NCBI GenBank assembly: GCA_019240525.1 | Contig: JAFAYE010000001.1 | Span: forward strand, 1,089,300 to 1,153,299 | Reading direction: 5' to 3' | From: Candidatus Eremiobacterota bacterium | GTDB lineage: Bacteria; Vulcanimicrobiota; Vulcanimicrobiia; Vulcanimicrobiales; Vulcanimicrobiaceae | DNA: 64,000 nucleotides | Shown: positions 41,044 to 49,685 of the stretch, piece after piece | Layout: each line of letters begins with the position of its first letter | How positions within the stretch are numbered: position 1 is the stretch's first letter | Notes under the pieces: model-generated | What the model saw: the letters and a program-made list of their open reading frames with translations, nothing else | Told to the model about the DNA's origin: nothing | The model's database searches: none | Program-made: the position numbers and the translations under genes

Positions 41044-42309
41044 CTATCCCCGATGCACCATGAAGTAAAACATTCCAACGGTCGCGCCTCCCATAAGCGC
41101 AAACGTTCCCCAACCCCAGGCGCGCGCAAGCGCGGAGCTTCGCCACTCGCCCATCAGGGCGCGATTCGATGCGAGCCAGACGATGACGCCGATCAGAGGA
41201 ATTGCCGCAACTCCATTGAGCACCGCCGACCAAAAGAGTGCCTTGATTGCGTCGATTCGAAGCAAGTTCATGGCGATGCCGATCAGAACACCCGCCACAA
41301 TGGCCCCGTAGAAGCGCGGCGCGCGGTGGAGCGGCTCGCTCAATCCTTCGCGAAAGCGAAATGTCTGCGCCGCGACGTAGGCCGACGACGTCGCCAGCAC
41401 CGGTACGGCGAGAATGCCGGTACCGACCATTCCGAGGGCAAAAAGCAGTTCGGCAAACCGGCCCGCGAGCGGCCTTAGCGCCAGCGCCGCCTGTTGCGCG
41501 GTTGCGATATTCGCGACGCCGTGCGCGCCAAGCGTCGCAGCGGTCGTCACAATAATGAAGAACGCGACGAGGTTCGAATAGATCATGCCGGCGTTGACGT
41601 CGGTGTGCATATCGGCGATGGACTTCTGGTCGGTCCCGCGCCGCGCTGCCAACGTCGTGTTGCCCGCCTCCTTATCTTCTTCGACCATCAGCGAGGATTG
41701 CCAGTAGAAAAGATACGGCGTGATCGTCGTGCCGAGCACGCCAACCATGGTTGAAAGCCAGCCCGAATCGAAGTGCACGCGGGGAACGGCGAAATTCATC
41801 AGGACGTGCAACCACGGCGGATGGACGACGAAGGCGGTGATGATGTAGGCAAAAAGCGCGAGCGTCAGCCACTTGAAGAGGCGAGCGATCGCAGCATACG
41901 GCAACCAAATTTGCGCCGCGATCATTCCGACGCCGAAGAAAAAGACGAGTGCGTCAATAGGAATCGGTACGACGAGGTGAGCGGCGTCCGCCATGCCGCC
42001 GATATCGGCGCCGAGGTTGAAGGTGTTGGCAACGATCACGAGTGCCGCGAGCGCATAGGCGACGATGCGAGGAAGCCGCTTGCGCATGATCGCGGCGATG
42101 CCCTCGCCGGTGACCATAGAGATGCGCGCGCACATTCCCTGAATCACCGACATCATCGGCGTCGAGATCAGGGTGAGCCAGAGCATCGAATACCCTGTGG
42201 ACGCGCCGGCGACGGAGTATGTCGATATGCCGGACGGATCGTCGTCAGCCGCGCCGGTAATCAGGCCGGGACCCAGCTTTGCGAAAAAGTTGCCGATTTT
42301 AGTCGCCAC
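41044..42309 (-). CDS. Nramp-family-like divalent metal transporter, variant motif
   Basis: A 421-aa polytopic membrane protein of the SLC11/Nramp fold, about 11 helices, starting at GTG 42309. Helix 1 has LGPGLITGAADDDPSGISTY; the canonical DPGN metal motif is here DPSG (Asp24-Pro25-Ser26-Gly27). Helix 6 has GTTITPYLFYWQSSL where canonical members have an A/MPH-type motif with a metal-binding Met. The rest (NTFNLGADIGGMADAAHLV, VPVLATSSAYVAAQTFRF) fits the family. The changes place it in an Nramp-related branch. The cargo could be Mg2+ or another hard cation rather than Mn2+/Fe2+; the Met loss is the reason. It is followed 8 bp on by the hemerythrin gene, suggesting metal handling. Confidence 0.87.
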   Translation of the reverse strand: MATKIGNFFAKLGPGLITGAADDDPSGISTYSVAGASTGYSMLWLTLISTPMMSVIQGMCARISMVTGEGIAAIMRKRLPRIVAYALAALVIVANTFNLGADIGGMADAAHLVVPIPIDALVFFFGVGMIAAQIWLPYAAIARLFKWLTLALFAYIITAFVVHPPWLHVLMNFAVPRVHFDSGWLSTMVGVLGTTITPYLFYWQSSLMVEEDKEAGNTTLAARRGTDQKSIADMHTDVNAGMIYSNLVAFFIIVTTAATLGAHGVANIATAQQAALALRPLAGRFAELLFALGMVGTGILAVPVLATSSAYVAAQTFRFREGLSEPLHRAPRFYGAIVAGVLIGIAMNLLRIDAIKALFWSAVLNGVAAIPLIGVIVWLASNRALMGEWRSSALARAWGWGTFALMGGATVGMFYFMVHRG

Positions 42310-42358
42310 GCGACCCGCTTCTACCCCCGGCGGAGGATTTCCAACCCGGCCTAGTGCG

Positions 42359-43177
42359 TCAAACGATCGTTTCCGGCAAGAGTCGTGCGATCTCGCTTCC
42401 GCGCAAGGCCCCCGTCACTGCGGTGAGATCGCCGTCACGCAGTGCGTGCGCGGCTTTCATCAATGCCGTCATCGCCACCCGATAGAGCGCGCCACCGACG
42501 CTGATGCGTCGCACGCCGACGGCCGCGAGTCGCGCAAGTGGAAGCGCGCCGTCGGCAGGCCCGATCAAGACATTCACCGGCTTCGGCGAAACCGCGGCAA
42601 CGACCGCGACGATTGCCGCCATATCCGGCAACTCCGGCGCGTAGAGTACGTCGGCGCCGACCTCGGCAAAGGCCGTTAGACGACGGATCGTGTCGTCAAG
42701 GTCGGGACGGCCGTTGAGGAAGTTATCGGTGCGCCCCGTCAGCACGATGCGTCCTCGGGCGACTTTCGCTGCGGCCGCAACGCGCGCAACCGCTTCGTCA
42801 AAATCGTGAATCGGTCGCGATCGATCGGCCGTCGTGTCCTCGATGCCCGCGCCGGCGAGACCGGCATCGATGGCCGCGCGGACGGTTTGCGCGCAAGCCT
42901 CGGGCGCCGGGCCAAAGCCGTCCTCCAAATCGCCGTTCACCGGCAACTCGCTCACGCGTGCCAAAAGTGCCGCATGCGCGATCGCGTCGGCGCGTGACAC
43001 CGCGTGCTGTCCGTCTTGTCGTCCGAGCGAAAATGCGAGGCCGAGCGACGTGCTGCCAAGTGCCTCAAAGCCCGCGTCTCGGAGCAGAACCGCCGAAGCC
43101 CCGTCCCACGCGTTTGGCATGATGAATGCGTTCGAATCTTCGTGCAGCGCCCGAAAACGCTCGTAGGCAGTCGTCAT
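42359..43177 (-). CDS. PEP mutase/isocitrate lyase-family enzyme
   Basis: A 272-aa TIM-barrel enzyme of the ICL/PEPM superfamily: FIMPNAWDGASAVLLRDAGF, LGSTSLGLAFSLGRQDG, PVNGDLEDGFGPAPEA, GAGIEDTTADRSRPI and IVLTGRTDNFLNGRPDLD. The Asp/Glu residues in GDLEDGFG and IEDT are metal ligands in the family. The short LTGRTD block replaces the KKCGH catalytic Cys loop of isocitrate lyase, so cleavage of isocitrate is unlikely. These stand-alone proteins (often called isocitrate lyase/phosphoenolpyruvate mutase family) act on oxaloacetate- or 2-methylisocitrate-like substrates or are uncharacterised. The nearby divergent gene shares a 47-bp promoter gap. Exact reaction unknown. Confidence 0.88.
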   Translation of the reverse strand: MTTAYERFRALHEDSNAFIMPNAWDGASAVLLRDAGFEALGSTSLGLAFSLGRQDGQHAVSRADAIAHAALLARVSELPVNGDLEDGFGPAPEACAQTVRAAIDAGLAGAGIEDTTADRSRPIHDFDEAVARVAAAAKVARGRIVLTGRTDNFLNGRPDLDDTIRRLTAFAEVGADVLYAPELPDMAAIVAVVAAVSPKPVNVLIGPADGALPLARLAAVGVRRISVGGALYRVAMTALMKAAHALRDGDLTAVTGALRGSEIARLLPETIV

Positions 43178-43224
43178 GTAGCACCAGAGCAGGGTCGCGG
43201 GAAAGAAGGTTGCACTCCTACCCG

Positions 43225-44994
43225 ATGGTCGAGCGCCCGCGAGAGCTGCATCCCGCAGAGCGTTTTGCAGCGCTTGTCGCGGCGGCGATCGCGCTGTCGC
43301 TCAACGTTGCGGCGGCGATTGCGCTCTTTGCACCGCAAACCACCTTCGGCTATCGGCTGATCTACAGCAAAGACTTTCAAGTGGTTGCGGTGGACGCCGG
43401 AACGGCGGCGGATCGGGCGCGGATCGTGGCCGGCGACCATCTCGATTTCAAGCAATCGCGGTTGCACGATCGTATCGTCGGACTCGGATACCAACTCGCC
43501 CTCGTGGGCGAGCCGGCGCGTTTTGTCGTCGTTCACGGCGGGCGCGAACGCTCGTTAACGCTCAAGGCCGCGTCGGTCACGCCATCGGAATCGCAGGAGG
43601 CACTCTTTTCGCCGCTCGCCTCGTTCTTGCGACTGGCGGGCTTCGGCTACATCGTCGTTGCTCTCTACGTTCTGCTACGTCGGCCCAACCGCATGACGTG
43701 GGGATTGCTTCTCTATCTCGTTTCAGCAACCGACGTCACACTCTATCGGTTTCCGGAGTCCGTCGCGCCGATGGCGGCCTTTGCTTCCGATCTGCTCGGC
43801 GTGGCTGGAACGGTCGGCTTGGTGATATTCGCCGCTCGTTTTCCCGACGACCGCGCCGTTGGATGGCGTGCATCGCTCGATCGGCTCGCGATTCCGCTCG
43901 GCGTACTGCTGGCGATTCCAAACATCGCGTGGGATGCGCGATCGCTCTTTGCCGGAGAGAGCCCGACTTTTTGGATGTCGTACGGCTCGACGTTGGGAGC
44001 CCTCGCGCTGATCTTCATCGCGGCGATCATGCTGGTTGCGACCTACAGCTTCTCGCCGCGGCTCCAGCGCCAGCGCCTCTACTGGGCGACCGCCGGAGTC
44101 TTCTTTTCGCTGCTGAGCTACGCATCGGGTTGGGCACGCTATTGGCCAACCGCGTATTCACTCGCGACATCCGATGTTTTGCAATGGGCCGCGACGCTAC
44201 TCTATGCGTGTGCGCCGTTCGCGATCGCCTATGGCGTAGTACGACAGCGGGTCTTCGACATCTCGTTCGTCGTCAGCCGCACGCTCGTCTACACGATCGT
44301 AACGGCAACGGTCTTCGGCGTTTTCGCGCTGGTGGAATGGCTTGCAGGCCGCCAAATGGAGCATGCCGGTCTGGCGGTGGCCCTGGTCGCGGTGATCGCG
44401 GTCGGAACGGCTTTTTCGCTGCGTGCGCTTCACGCGCGCGTCGAGGCAGTCGTCGAAGGCACGCTCTTTCGACGGCGACGGGAAGCGGAACGTCACCTGG
44501 CCGTCGTCGCGGCCGGACTCCCTTGCGCACCAAACGCTGCCTCCGTCAAGGCTGCGCTCGTCTACGAACCGCTGCATGCGTATGCGCTCGGCTCGGCCGA
44601 TCTTTTCGAGCGCGACGATCGCGGCGATTACGTGCGTGGGGCGCAGACGCTCGATCCCTGTATTGCGCTGCAACTGCAGGGCGTGCACCGCTCGCTGCGC
44701 TTACATGACGGTACCGGCGTTTTGGCGGTTCCGGTTTTCGTTCGCTCGACACTCACGGCAATCGCGGTCTACGGCGCGCACGAGAACGGCGAGGACATCG
44801 ACCCTGACGAAGCCGCGTCGCTCGAAGCGATGGCGGCCGCGGCGGGGCAGGCGTACGACCACTTGGAGACGGTCCGCATGGAGCGGGAAATCGCGCGCTG
44901 GCGCAAGGTGGCCGCGCGCCAAGCGCGTGAGCTCGCCGCTCTGCGCGACCGGATCGCGCTCCTGCACGAGAAGCCTCCCCGCGATCCGGCATAG
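43225..44994 (+). CDS. Multi-TM sensor-like protein with PDZ-like and GAF-like parts, no output domain
   Basis: A 589-aa membrane protein, start at ATG 43225. After one helix (FAALVAAAIALSLNVAAAIA) comes an external PDZ-like segment (about residues 45-125; FQVVAVDAGTAADRARIVAGD ...). Seven or eight helices follow (FGYIVVALYVLLRR, LLGVAGTVGLVIFAARF, TLGALALIFIAAIMLVATYS ...). The last third is cytoplasmic: a linker with RRRREAERHLAVVAAGL, a GAF-like region and a coiled C-terminal helix (EREIARWRKVAARQARELAA). This is the front half of histidine kinases or PP2C-type phosphatases in which the output domain follows, but no kinase, GGDEF or phosphatase domain is present. It may signal by partner binding. 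The 83 bp downstream hold nothing I can name beyond the next RBS. Confidence 0.75.
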   Translation: MVERPRELHPAERFAALVAAAIALSLNVAAAIALFAPQTTFGYRLIYSKDFQVVAVDAGTAADRARIVAGDHLDFKQSRLHDRIVGLGYQLALVGEPARFVVVHGGRERSLTLKAASVTPSESQEALFSPLASFLRLAGFGYIVVALYVLLRRPNRMTWGLLLYLVSATDVTLYRFPESVAPMAAFASDLLGVAGTVGLVIFAARFPDDRAVGWRASLDRLAIPLGVLLAIPNIAWDARSLFAGESPTFWMSYGSTLGALALIFIAAIMLVATYSFSPRLQRQRLYWATAGVFFSLLSYASGWARYWPTAYSLATSDVLQWAATLLYACAPFAIAYGVVRQRVFDISFVVSRTLVYTIVTATVFGVFALVEWLAGRQMEHAGLAVALVAVIAVGTAFSLRALHARVEAVVEGTLFRRRREAERHLAVVAAGLPCAPNAASVKAALVYEPLHAYALGSADLFERDDRGDYVRGAQTLDPCIALQLQGVHRSLRLHDGTGVLAVPVFVRSTLTAIAVYGAHENGEDIDPDEAASLEAMAAAAGQAYDHLETVRMEREIARWRKVAARQARELAALRDRIALLHEKPPRDPA

Positions 44995-45077
44995 GCCGCC
45001 GTCCCAGGAATCTTTCGCTTGCCGGCTTAACCGGGTATCGGAGCGGCAGCAAGCTCTGTTGGAGGAGGAAGCTTACG

Positions 45078-45488
45078 ATGCGTACCAGGGGCCTGGTCTT
45101 TTTCTTTTTTGCGCAGATTCCGATTGCGTGCGTTGCCGCGAACTGCGACGGCGCAAGTCTGGCCGTTTCCGGCGTATCGCTCCAAAGCGTCACGCGAACG
45201 CCCTATCTCAATCTCTATCACGTGAGGGCGACGGTGACGAATTTGGGGAACCAAGGGCAAGCCGGCAATGCAATGCAATTCGTCGACATCGTTCAGTACG
45301 GCGCGCGTCTCGACAATCGCGGGATTCCGCCGCTGGCCTCTGGAGCGTCGTATACGGTAACCTACACGTGGCCGCGATCGTCGGATGCCGGCGCGCTGAC
45401 CTCGCCCCTGGATTTCCGGATCCGTATGCTCGCGTCGGGTGAGCTGCAAAACTGCGCCTCCAAAGCGAGCGCGGGGATTACGGTTTAA
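45078..45488 (+). CDS. Small secreted protein, tandem paralogue 1
   Basis: A 136-aa secreted protein; GGAGGAGG lies about 9 nt before the ATG. The signal is MRTRGLVFFFFAQIPIACVA. The mature part has a Cys near each end (AANCDGASL, ELQNCAS), probably a disulfide, and a beta-sandwich pattern: LNLYHVRATVTNLGNQGQA, MQFVDIVQYGARLDNRGIPP and LASGASYTVTYTWPRSSDAG. The central DNRG(I/V)PPLA motif is shared with the next gene. CARDB-like adhesion modules have similar VTNLG and GxxYTVxY strands. The function is unknown. Confidence 0.82.
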   Translation: MRTRGLVFFFFAQIPIACVAANCDGASLAVSGVSLQSVTRTPYLNLYHVRATVTNLGNQGQAGNAMQFVDIVQYGARLDNRGIPPLASGASYTVTYTWPRSSDAGALTSPLDFRIRMLASGELQNCASKASAGITV

Positions 45489-45576
45489 TGAGGGCCTCGA
45501 GGTGGACGCACCTTCGCGGATATTCAGGCTCGCTCGCAGGGTAAGGAAAGAGGGTCATCTGACTCGGAGGAACTCT

Positions 45577-45984
45577 ATGATTCGCGTCCTTACCGCCGCA
45601 GCCGTCATCCTTACGTTCACCCCCGCCACGGCCCACGCCGCGACGTGCAGCGGGGCTAACCCGGCAATCACGTCGGTCGTGGTGAAGAACGTCACCACTG
45701 CCGGAGAACTGAATACGTACCATCTGGTCGGTACCGTAACGAATTTAGGCAGCCAGGCACAGCCGTCGAGCACTCTACAGTTCGTTGATATTTACGCCGA
45801 GACGGAAAAGCACGACAACCGCGGGGTACCGCCGCTTGCGCCCGGGCAGTCGTATACGTTCGGATACAACTGGCAGCGAGCCACCGACGCCGGAAACGGC
45901 AGCACCACCGTCCACTTTCGTATTCAAATGAAACAGGGTACAAACTGTAATCCCGGCAACGGTTCTTATAGCGTTACCTTCTAG
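45577..45984 (+). CDS. Small secreted protein, tandem paralogue 2
   Basis: A 135-aa secreted protein; start ATG 45577 with CGGAGG 6 nt upstream (the longer frame to 45439 overlaps the previous gene and lacks an RBS). The signal is MIRVLTAAAVILTFTPATAH. It is a clear paralogue of the gene 88 bp upstream: both have Cys near the N- and C-termini, VTNLGxQxQ, FVDI, DNRGxPPLAxGxSYTxxYxW and TDAG/SDAG blocks in the same order. The likely fold is a CARDB/Ig-like sandwich. Co-transcription with copy 1 is likely; each has its own strong RBS. Binding target unknown. Confidence 0.83.
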   Translation: MIRVLTAAAVILTFTPATAHAATCSGANPAITSVVVKNVTTAGELNTYHLVGTVTNLGSQAQPSSTLQFVDIYAETEKHDNRGVPPLAPGQSYTFGYNWQRATDAGNGSTTVHFRIQMKQGTNCNPGNGSYSVTF

Positions 45985-46005
45985 CGTTGTATTGACGGCG
46001 CGCGC

Positions 46006-48102
46006 GTGAACGGCGGGCGCGCGCTGCGTGTAGGCATCGACGTCGGCGGCACCTTCACCGATCTCGTGGCGCTAGAATGCTGGAGCGGGGCGGTCGTTGT
46101 CGTCAAGCTCGCCAGCACCCCACAGGAACCGCACCGCGCGGTCATCGCAGCTGTTTGCGCGCTGCTCGCGCGCTACGAATTGCCGCCGTCAGTGGAGTTC
46201 GTCGGGCACGCGACCACCCTCGCGACGAATGCGTTGCTCGGCCAAGTCGGCCTCGAGCTCGGACGCGTGGCACTCGTGACCACTGAAGGTTTTCGCGACG
46301 TTATCGAAATCGGCCGGCAGAATCGCAGCGAGGTTTATAATCTCTTCGTCGAGCGGCAAAAGCCGCTGGTCGCACGTCACGACCGGCTAACCGTCAACGA
46401 ACGAATCGACTTCCAGGGCAAGATCGTGGTGGCGCTGCGCGATGACGCGATCGAGCGACTCTGCGAGCAGCTTCGCGAACGTGACGCCGCGTCGGTCGCG
46501 GTCTGTTTGCTCCATTCGTACGCGAACGACATTCACGAGCGCCGCATCGTCGAAGCAATAGCGGCGAGGCTCCCGCACCTGCGCGTGACCCGCTCTTCGG
46601 CGATCGATCCGCAGTATCGTGAGTACGAGCGCTGCTCGACGACGGTGGTCAATGCTGCGCTCGCACCGATCGTCGAGCGGTATCTCGAACAGCTCGTGCG
46701 CGACCTACGCATCTACGGTGTCGAATCGCCGCTCTACGTCATGCGCAGCGACGGGGGGATAGCGGCAGCGGCGCAGGTACTCGCCTGGCCTGCTGCAATG
46801 ATCGAAAGTGGCCCCGCAAGCGGCGCCGTCGCAACGGCGGCGCTTGGACGACGCATCCGCGCACCCCGTCTGCTCTCATTCGATATGGGCGGCACCACCG
46901 CCAAAGCCGGCGCGACCGTCGACGGCGTCGCTCAAATCGTCGGCGAATTCGAGGCCGCGGGCCGTACGCACAGCGGGCGTGCAGTAAAAGGCAGCGGTTA
47001 TCCGGTGCGCTTTCCCTTCGTCGATCTTGCCGAGATCAGCGCCGGCGGCGGCACGATCGCTTGGCTCGACGAGTCCGGATCGCTACGCGTGGGGCCGCTT
47101 TCGGCCGGTGCCAATCCTGGGCCGGCCTGTTACGGAACATCGGATCGCCCCACCGTCACCGACGCCAACGTCGTGCTGGGACGTCTCAATCCGCGTTACT
47201 TGCTCGGCGGAAGTTTTGTCATCGATGCGTCGCGGGCCCAGACCGCGATCGAAGCGCTTGCGCGCCGCCTTGGCATGACCGCGCACGCCGCTGCCGCCGG
47301 AGTCGTGCGTCTCATTGACGACGCGATGGCACGAGTGCTGCGCATCGTGACGATCGAGCGAGGTCTCGATCCGCGTGATTTCACGCTTGTCGCCTTCGGT
47401 GGGGGTGGTCCGTTGCACGCATGTGCGCTCGCAGCGGAGGTGGGCATCGATCGGATCGTCATTCCCGCGCGGCCGGGGTTATTTTCCGCAGAAGGGCTGC
47501 TAGCGGCCGACCTTCGTTACACCGAATTGCAAGCGGTCTTCTATACCGTCCAAACGATCGACCGCGCCGCGGTCAACGCCGGATTTGCGCAGGGCGAAGC
47601 GCGCGCGAGGATCGCGCTGGTAGAACAAGGCGCACGGCCGTCCAGCATCGTTTTTCTCCGCGAATACGATGCCCGCTACCGCGGGCAGAGCTTCGAGCTG
47701 ACGATTGAGTACGACGACGAACCCGATGTCGTCGAGCAACGCTTTCACGCCCTGCACCGCGCCCGGTACGGCTATGACGTGCCCGGCGAAGCCGTTGAGA
47801 TCGTGAACGCGCGACTGACCGCAACCGGCAGCGCGCGCACGAGCCGTGAGCCCGAGGCCACGACTTCTCGTCCGAAGCGCCCCACCGCCCATCCGGAGCG
47901 TTCGGCGACGCGAGCAATCTGGCTCGACGGCGCCTTCGCCGACGTACCGGTCTTTCGACGCGACGAATTGCGCGACGGAAGCGAAATCGACGGGCCGGCG
48001 ATCGTCGAAGGCTACGACAGCACGACCTTTCTCGCGCCAAGCTGGAGACTTGAGGTCGATCGAGATCTCTTGCAGTTAACTCGAATCGCGAACCAGCCGT
48101 GA
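46006..48102 (+). CDS. hyuA: Hydantoinase/oxoprolinase subunit A
   Basis: A 698-aa ATP-dependent amidohydrolase subunit of the HyuA/5-oxoprolinase/acetone-carboxylase group. Domains: N-terminal Hydant_A_N with GIDVGGTFTDLVALE and FVGHATTLATNALLGQVGLE, the middle hydantoinase A domain with LYVMRSDGGI, ESGPASGAVATA, LSFDMGGTTAKAG and GGGTIAWLDESGSLRVGPLS, then GANPGPACYG and VTDANVVLGRLNPRYLLGG. It ends in a C-terminal beta domain. The start is GTG 46006 with a weak RBS. It pairs with hyuB by a GTGA overlap. The natural substrate (5-oxoproline, N-methylhydantoin or another cyclic amide) cannot be read from the sequence. Confidence 0.92.
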   Translation: MNGGRALRVGIDVGGTFTDLVALECWSGAVVVVKLASTPQEPHRAVIAAVCALLARYELPPSVEFVGHATTLATNALLGQVGLELGRVALVTTEGFRDVIEIGRQNRSEVYNLFVERQKPLVARHDRLTVNERIDFQGKIVVALRDDAIERLCEQLRERDAASVAVCLLHSYANDIHERRIVEAIAARLPHLRVTRSSAIDPQYREYERCSTTVVNAALAPIVERYLEQLVRDLRIYGVESPLYVMRSDGGIAAAAQVLAWPAAMIESGPASGAVATAALGRRIRAPRLLSFDMGGTTAKAGATVDGVAQIVGEFEAAGRTHSGRAVKGSGYPVRFPFVDLAEISAGGGTIAWLDESGSLRVGPLSAGANPGPACYGTSDRPTVTDANVVLGRLNPRYLLGGSFVIDASRAQTAIEALARRLGMTAHAAAAGVVRLIDDAMARVLRIVTIERGLDPRDFTLVAFGGGGPLHACALAAEVGIDRIVIPARPGLFSAEGLLAADLRYTELQAVFYTVQTIDRAAVNAGFAQGEARARIALVEQGARPSSIVFLREYDARYRGQSFELTIEYDDEPDVVEQRFHALHRARYGYDVPGEAVEIVNARLTATGSARTSREPEATTSRPKRPTAHPERSATRAIWLDGAFADVPVFRRDELRDGSEIDGPAIVEGYDSTTFLAPSWRLEVDRDLLQLTRIANQP

Positions 48103-49685
48103 GCGATCGAATCACCGCACAAGTCATCAAAAGCGCGCTCGTCTATGCCACCGAAGAGATGGGCATTTCGGTGCGCAACGCCGCCTATTCACCCAACATC
48201 AAAGAACGGCTCGACCATTCGTGCGCGCTTTTCGATCGGTTCGGCCGGCTGATCGCGCAGGCCGAGCACATTCCGGTCCATCTCGGTTCGCTGCCGTGGG
48301 GATTGAAACGAATCCTCGCTGCGATCGAGCGTGACTACGACGGCGTGCGCGACGGCGAGATGTGGGTCGCAAACGATCCCTACATCGCGGGGACGCATTT
48401 GAACGACGTCACCTTAGTGCGCCCGATCTTCCACGCAGGCAGGCTCGCCGGCTACGCCGCAAATAAAGCGCACCACGCCGACGTTGGCGGGAGCGTGCCG
48501 GGCTCGATGCCGACCGATGCCTCCGATCTCTTCGCCGAGGGCCTAGTCGTCGCGCCGATACGTCTCGTGCGCGACGATGCCGTAGCGCGCGAAGTCGTGG
48601 AGATCTTCCGCGCGAACTCGCGGACGCCCGATGCGCGCAGCGGCGACCTGCGGGCGCAAGTAGCCGGCAACTATACCGGCGAGCGCCGATTGCTCGAACT
48701 CTGTAACCGGTATGGCCTCGAAACGCTCGATGCGGCGAACGAGAGCGCGCTCGACGATAGCGATGCGCGAATGCGCGCCGCATTGCGCGAACTGGGCGAA
48801 GGTACCTTCGATGCGGAGGATTACCTCGAAGACCGCAACGGTGAGCCGTGCATTCGCATAGTGCTGCGACTGCAACTGCGCGACGGTCGCGCCTACCTTG
48901 ATTATTCAGGGACATCGGAGCAAGTCGGCTTTCCGCTCAACGCCGTCCTCGGGGTCACGCTATCGGGCGTGCACTACGCCGTGCGCGCCGTCACCGATCC
49001 GACGATTCCGATGAACGACGGCTGCTTTCGTTCGGTTGAAGTTCACGCGCCCGAAGGATGCCTTCTCAATCCACGCCGGCCCGCGCCGGTCTCCGGCGGC
49101 AACGTCGAGACGAGCATGCGCAACGCCGACGTCGTGCTTGCGGCGCTCGCGAAGGCCGCGCCGCATCGGGTGCCGGCTTCCAGCGGCGGAACGATGAGTA
49201 ACGTGATGCTCGGCGGCACCAGTCGAAACGGCACCGTGTGGGCGTTTTACGAAACGAACGGTTGCGGGATGGGCGCACGGCCGACGACGGACGGCATCGA
49301 TGCGATCCACGTCCACATGACCAACACCTTGAACACGCCGATCGAAGCGGTCGAGCGCGAGTATCCGCTGCGAATCGCGCGCTACGAGATCGCGCAGGGC
49401 ACGGGCGGCGCGGGGCGCCACCGTGGAGGCGACGGACTCATTCGCTCGATCGAGCTGGTCGAAGGCCCGGCCCACGCGACATTACTCGCAGATCGCCACA
49501 CGCGCAAACCGCGCGGCGCCCACGGTGGATGCGACGGCGAATGCGGCCGTCACACGCTGACGAGGCACTGCATAACGACTGCGCTACCATCGAAAACGAG
49601 TCTCGAACTCAAACCAGGCGACGTGCTGACCGTTCAAACGCCGGGCGGCGGCGGATATGGATGTCGGATAGAGGACCCTTCCTAA
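48099..49685 (+). CDS. hyuB: Hydantoinase/oxoprolinase subunit B
   Basis: A 528-aa partner of HyuA. Conserved blocks: TEEMGISVRNAAYSPNIKER, IAQAEHIPVHLGSLPW, VANDPYIAGTHLNDVTLVRP, NKAHHADVGGSVPGSMPTDA, YLDYSGTSEQVGFPLNAVLG, ETSMRNADVVLAALAKAAPH and TPGGGGYG at the end. The His/Asp residues in the HLND and HHADVGG blocks are likely metal ligands. The GTG start overlaps the hyuA stop by 4 nt, the usual arrangement for this heteromer. Its 3' end overlaps the convergent glycosyltransferase gene by 4 bp. Catalysis needs both subunits and, for HyuA, ATP. Confidence 0.93.
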   Translation: MSDRITAQVIKSALVYATEEMGISVRNAAYSPNIKERLDHSCALFDRFGRLIAQAEHIPVHLGSLPWGLKRILAAIERDYDGVRDGEMWVANDPYIAGTHLNDVTLVRPIFHAGRLAGYAANKAHHADVGGSVPGSMPTDASDLFAEGLVVAPIRLVRDDAVAREVVEIFRANSRTPDARSGDLRAQVAGNYTGERRLLELCNRYGLETLDAANESALDDSDARMRAALRELGEGTFDAEDYLEDRNGEPCIRIVLRLQLRDGRAYLDYSGTSEQVGFPLNAVLGVTLSGVHYAVRAVTDPTIPMNDGCFRSVEVHAPEGCLLNPRRPAPVSGGNVETSMRNADVVLAALAKAAPHRVPASSGGTMSNVMLGGTSRNGTVWAFYETNGCGMGARPTTDGIDAIHVHMTNTLNTPIEAVEREYPLRIARYEIAQGTGGAGRHRGGDGLIRSIELVEGPAHATLLADRHTRKPRGAHGGCDGECGRHTLTRHCITTALPSKTSLELKPGDVLTVQTPGGGGYGCRIEDPS

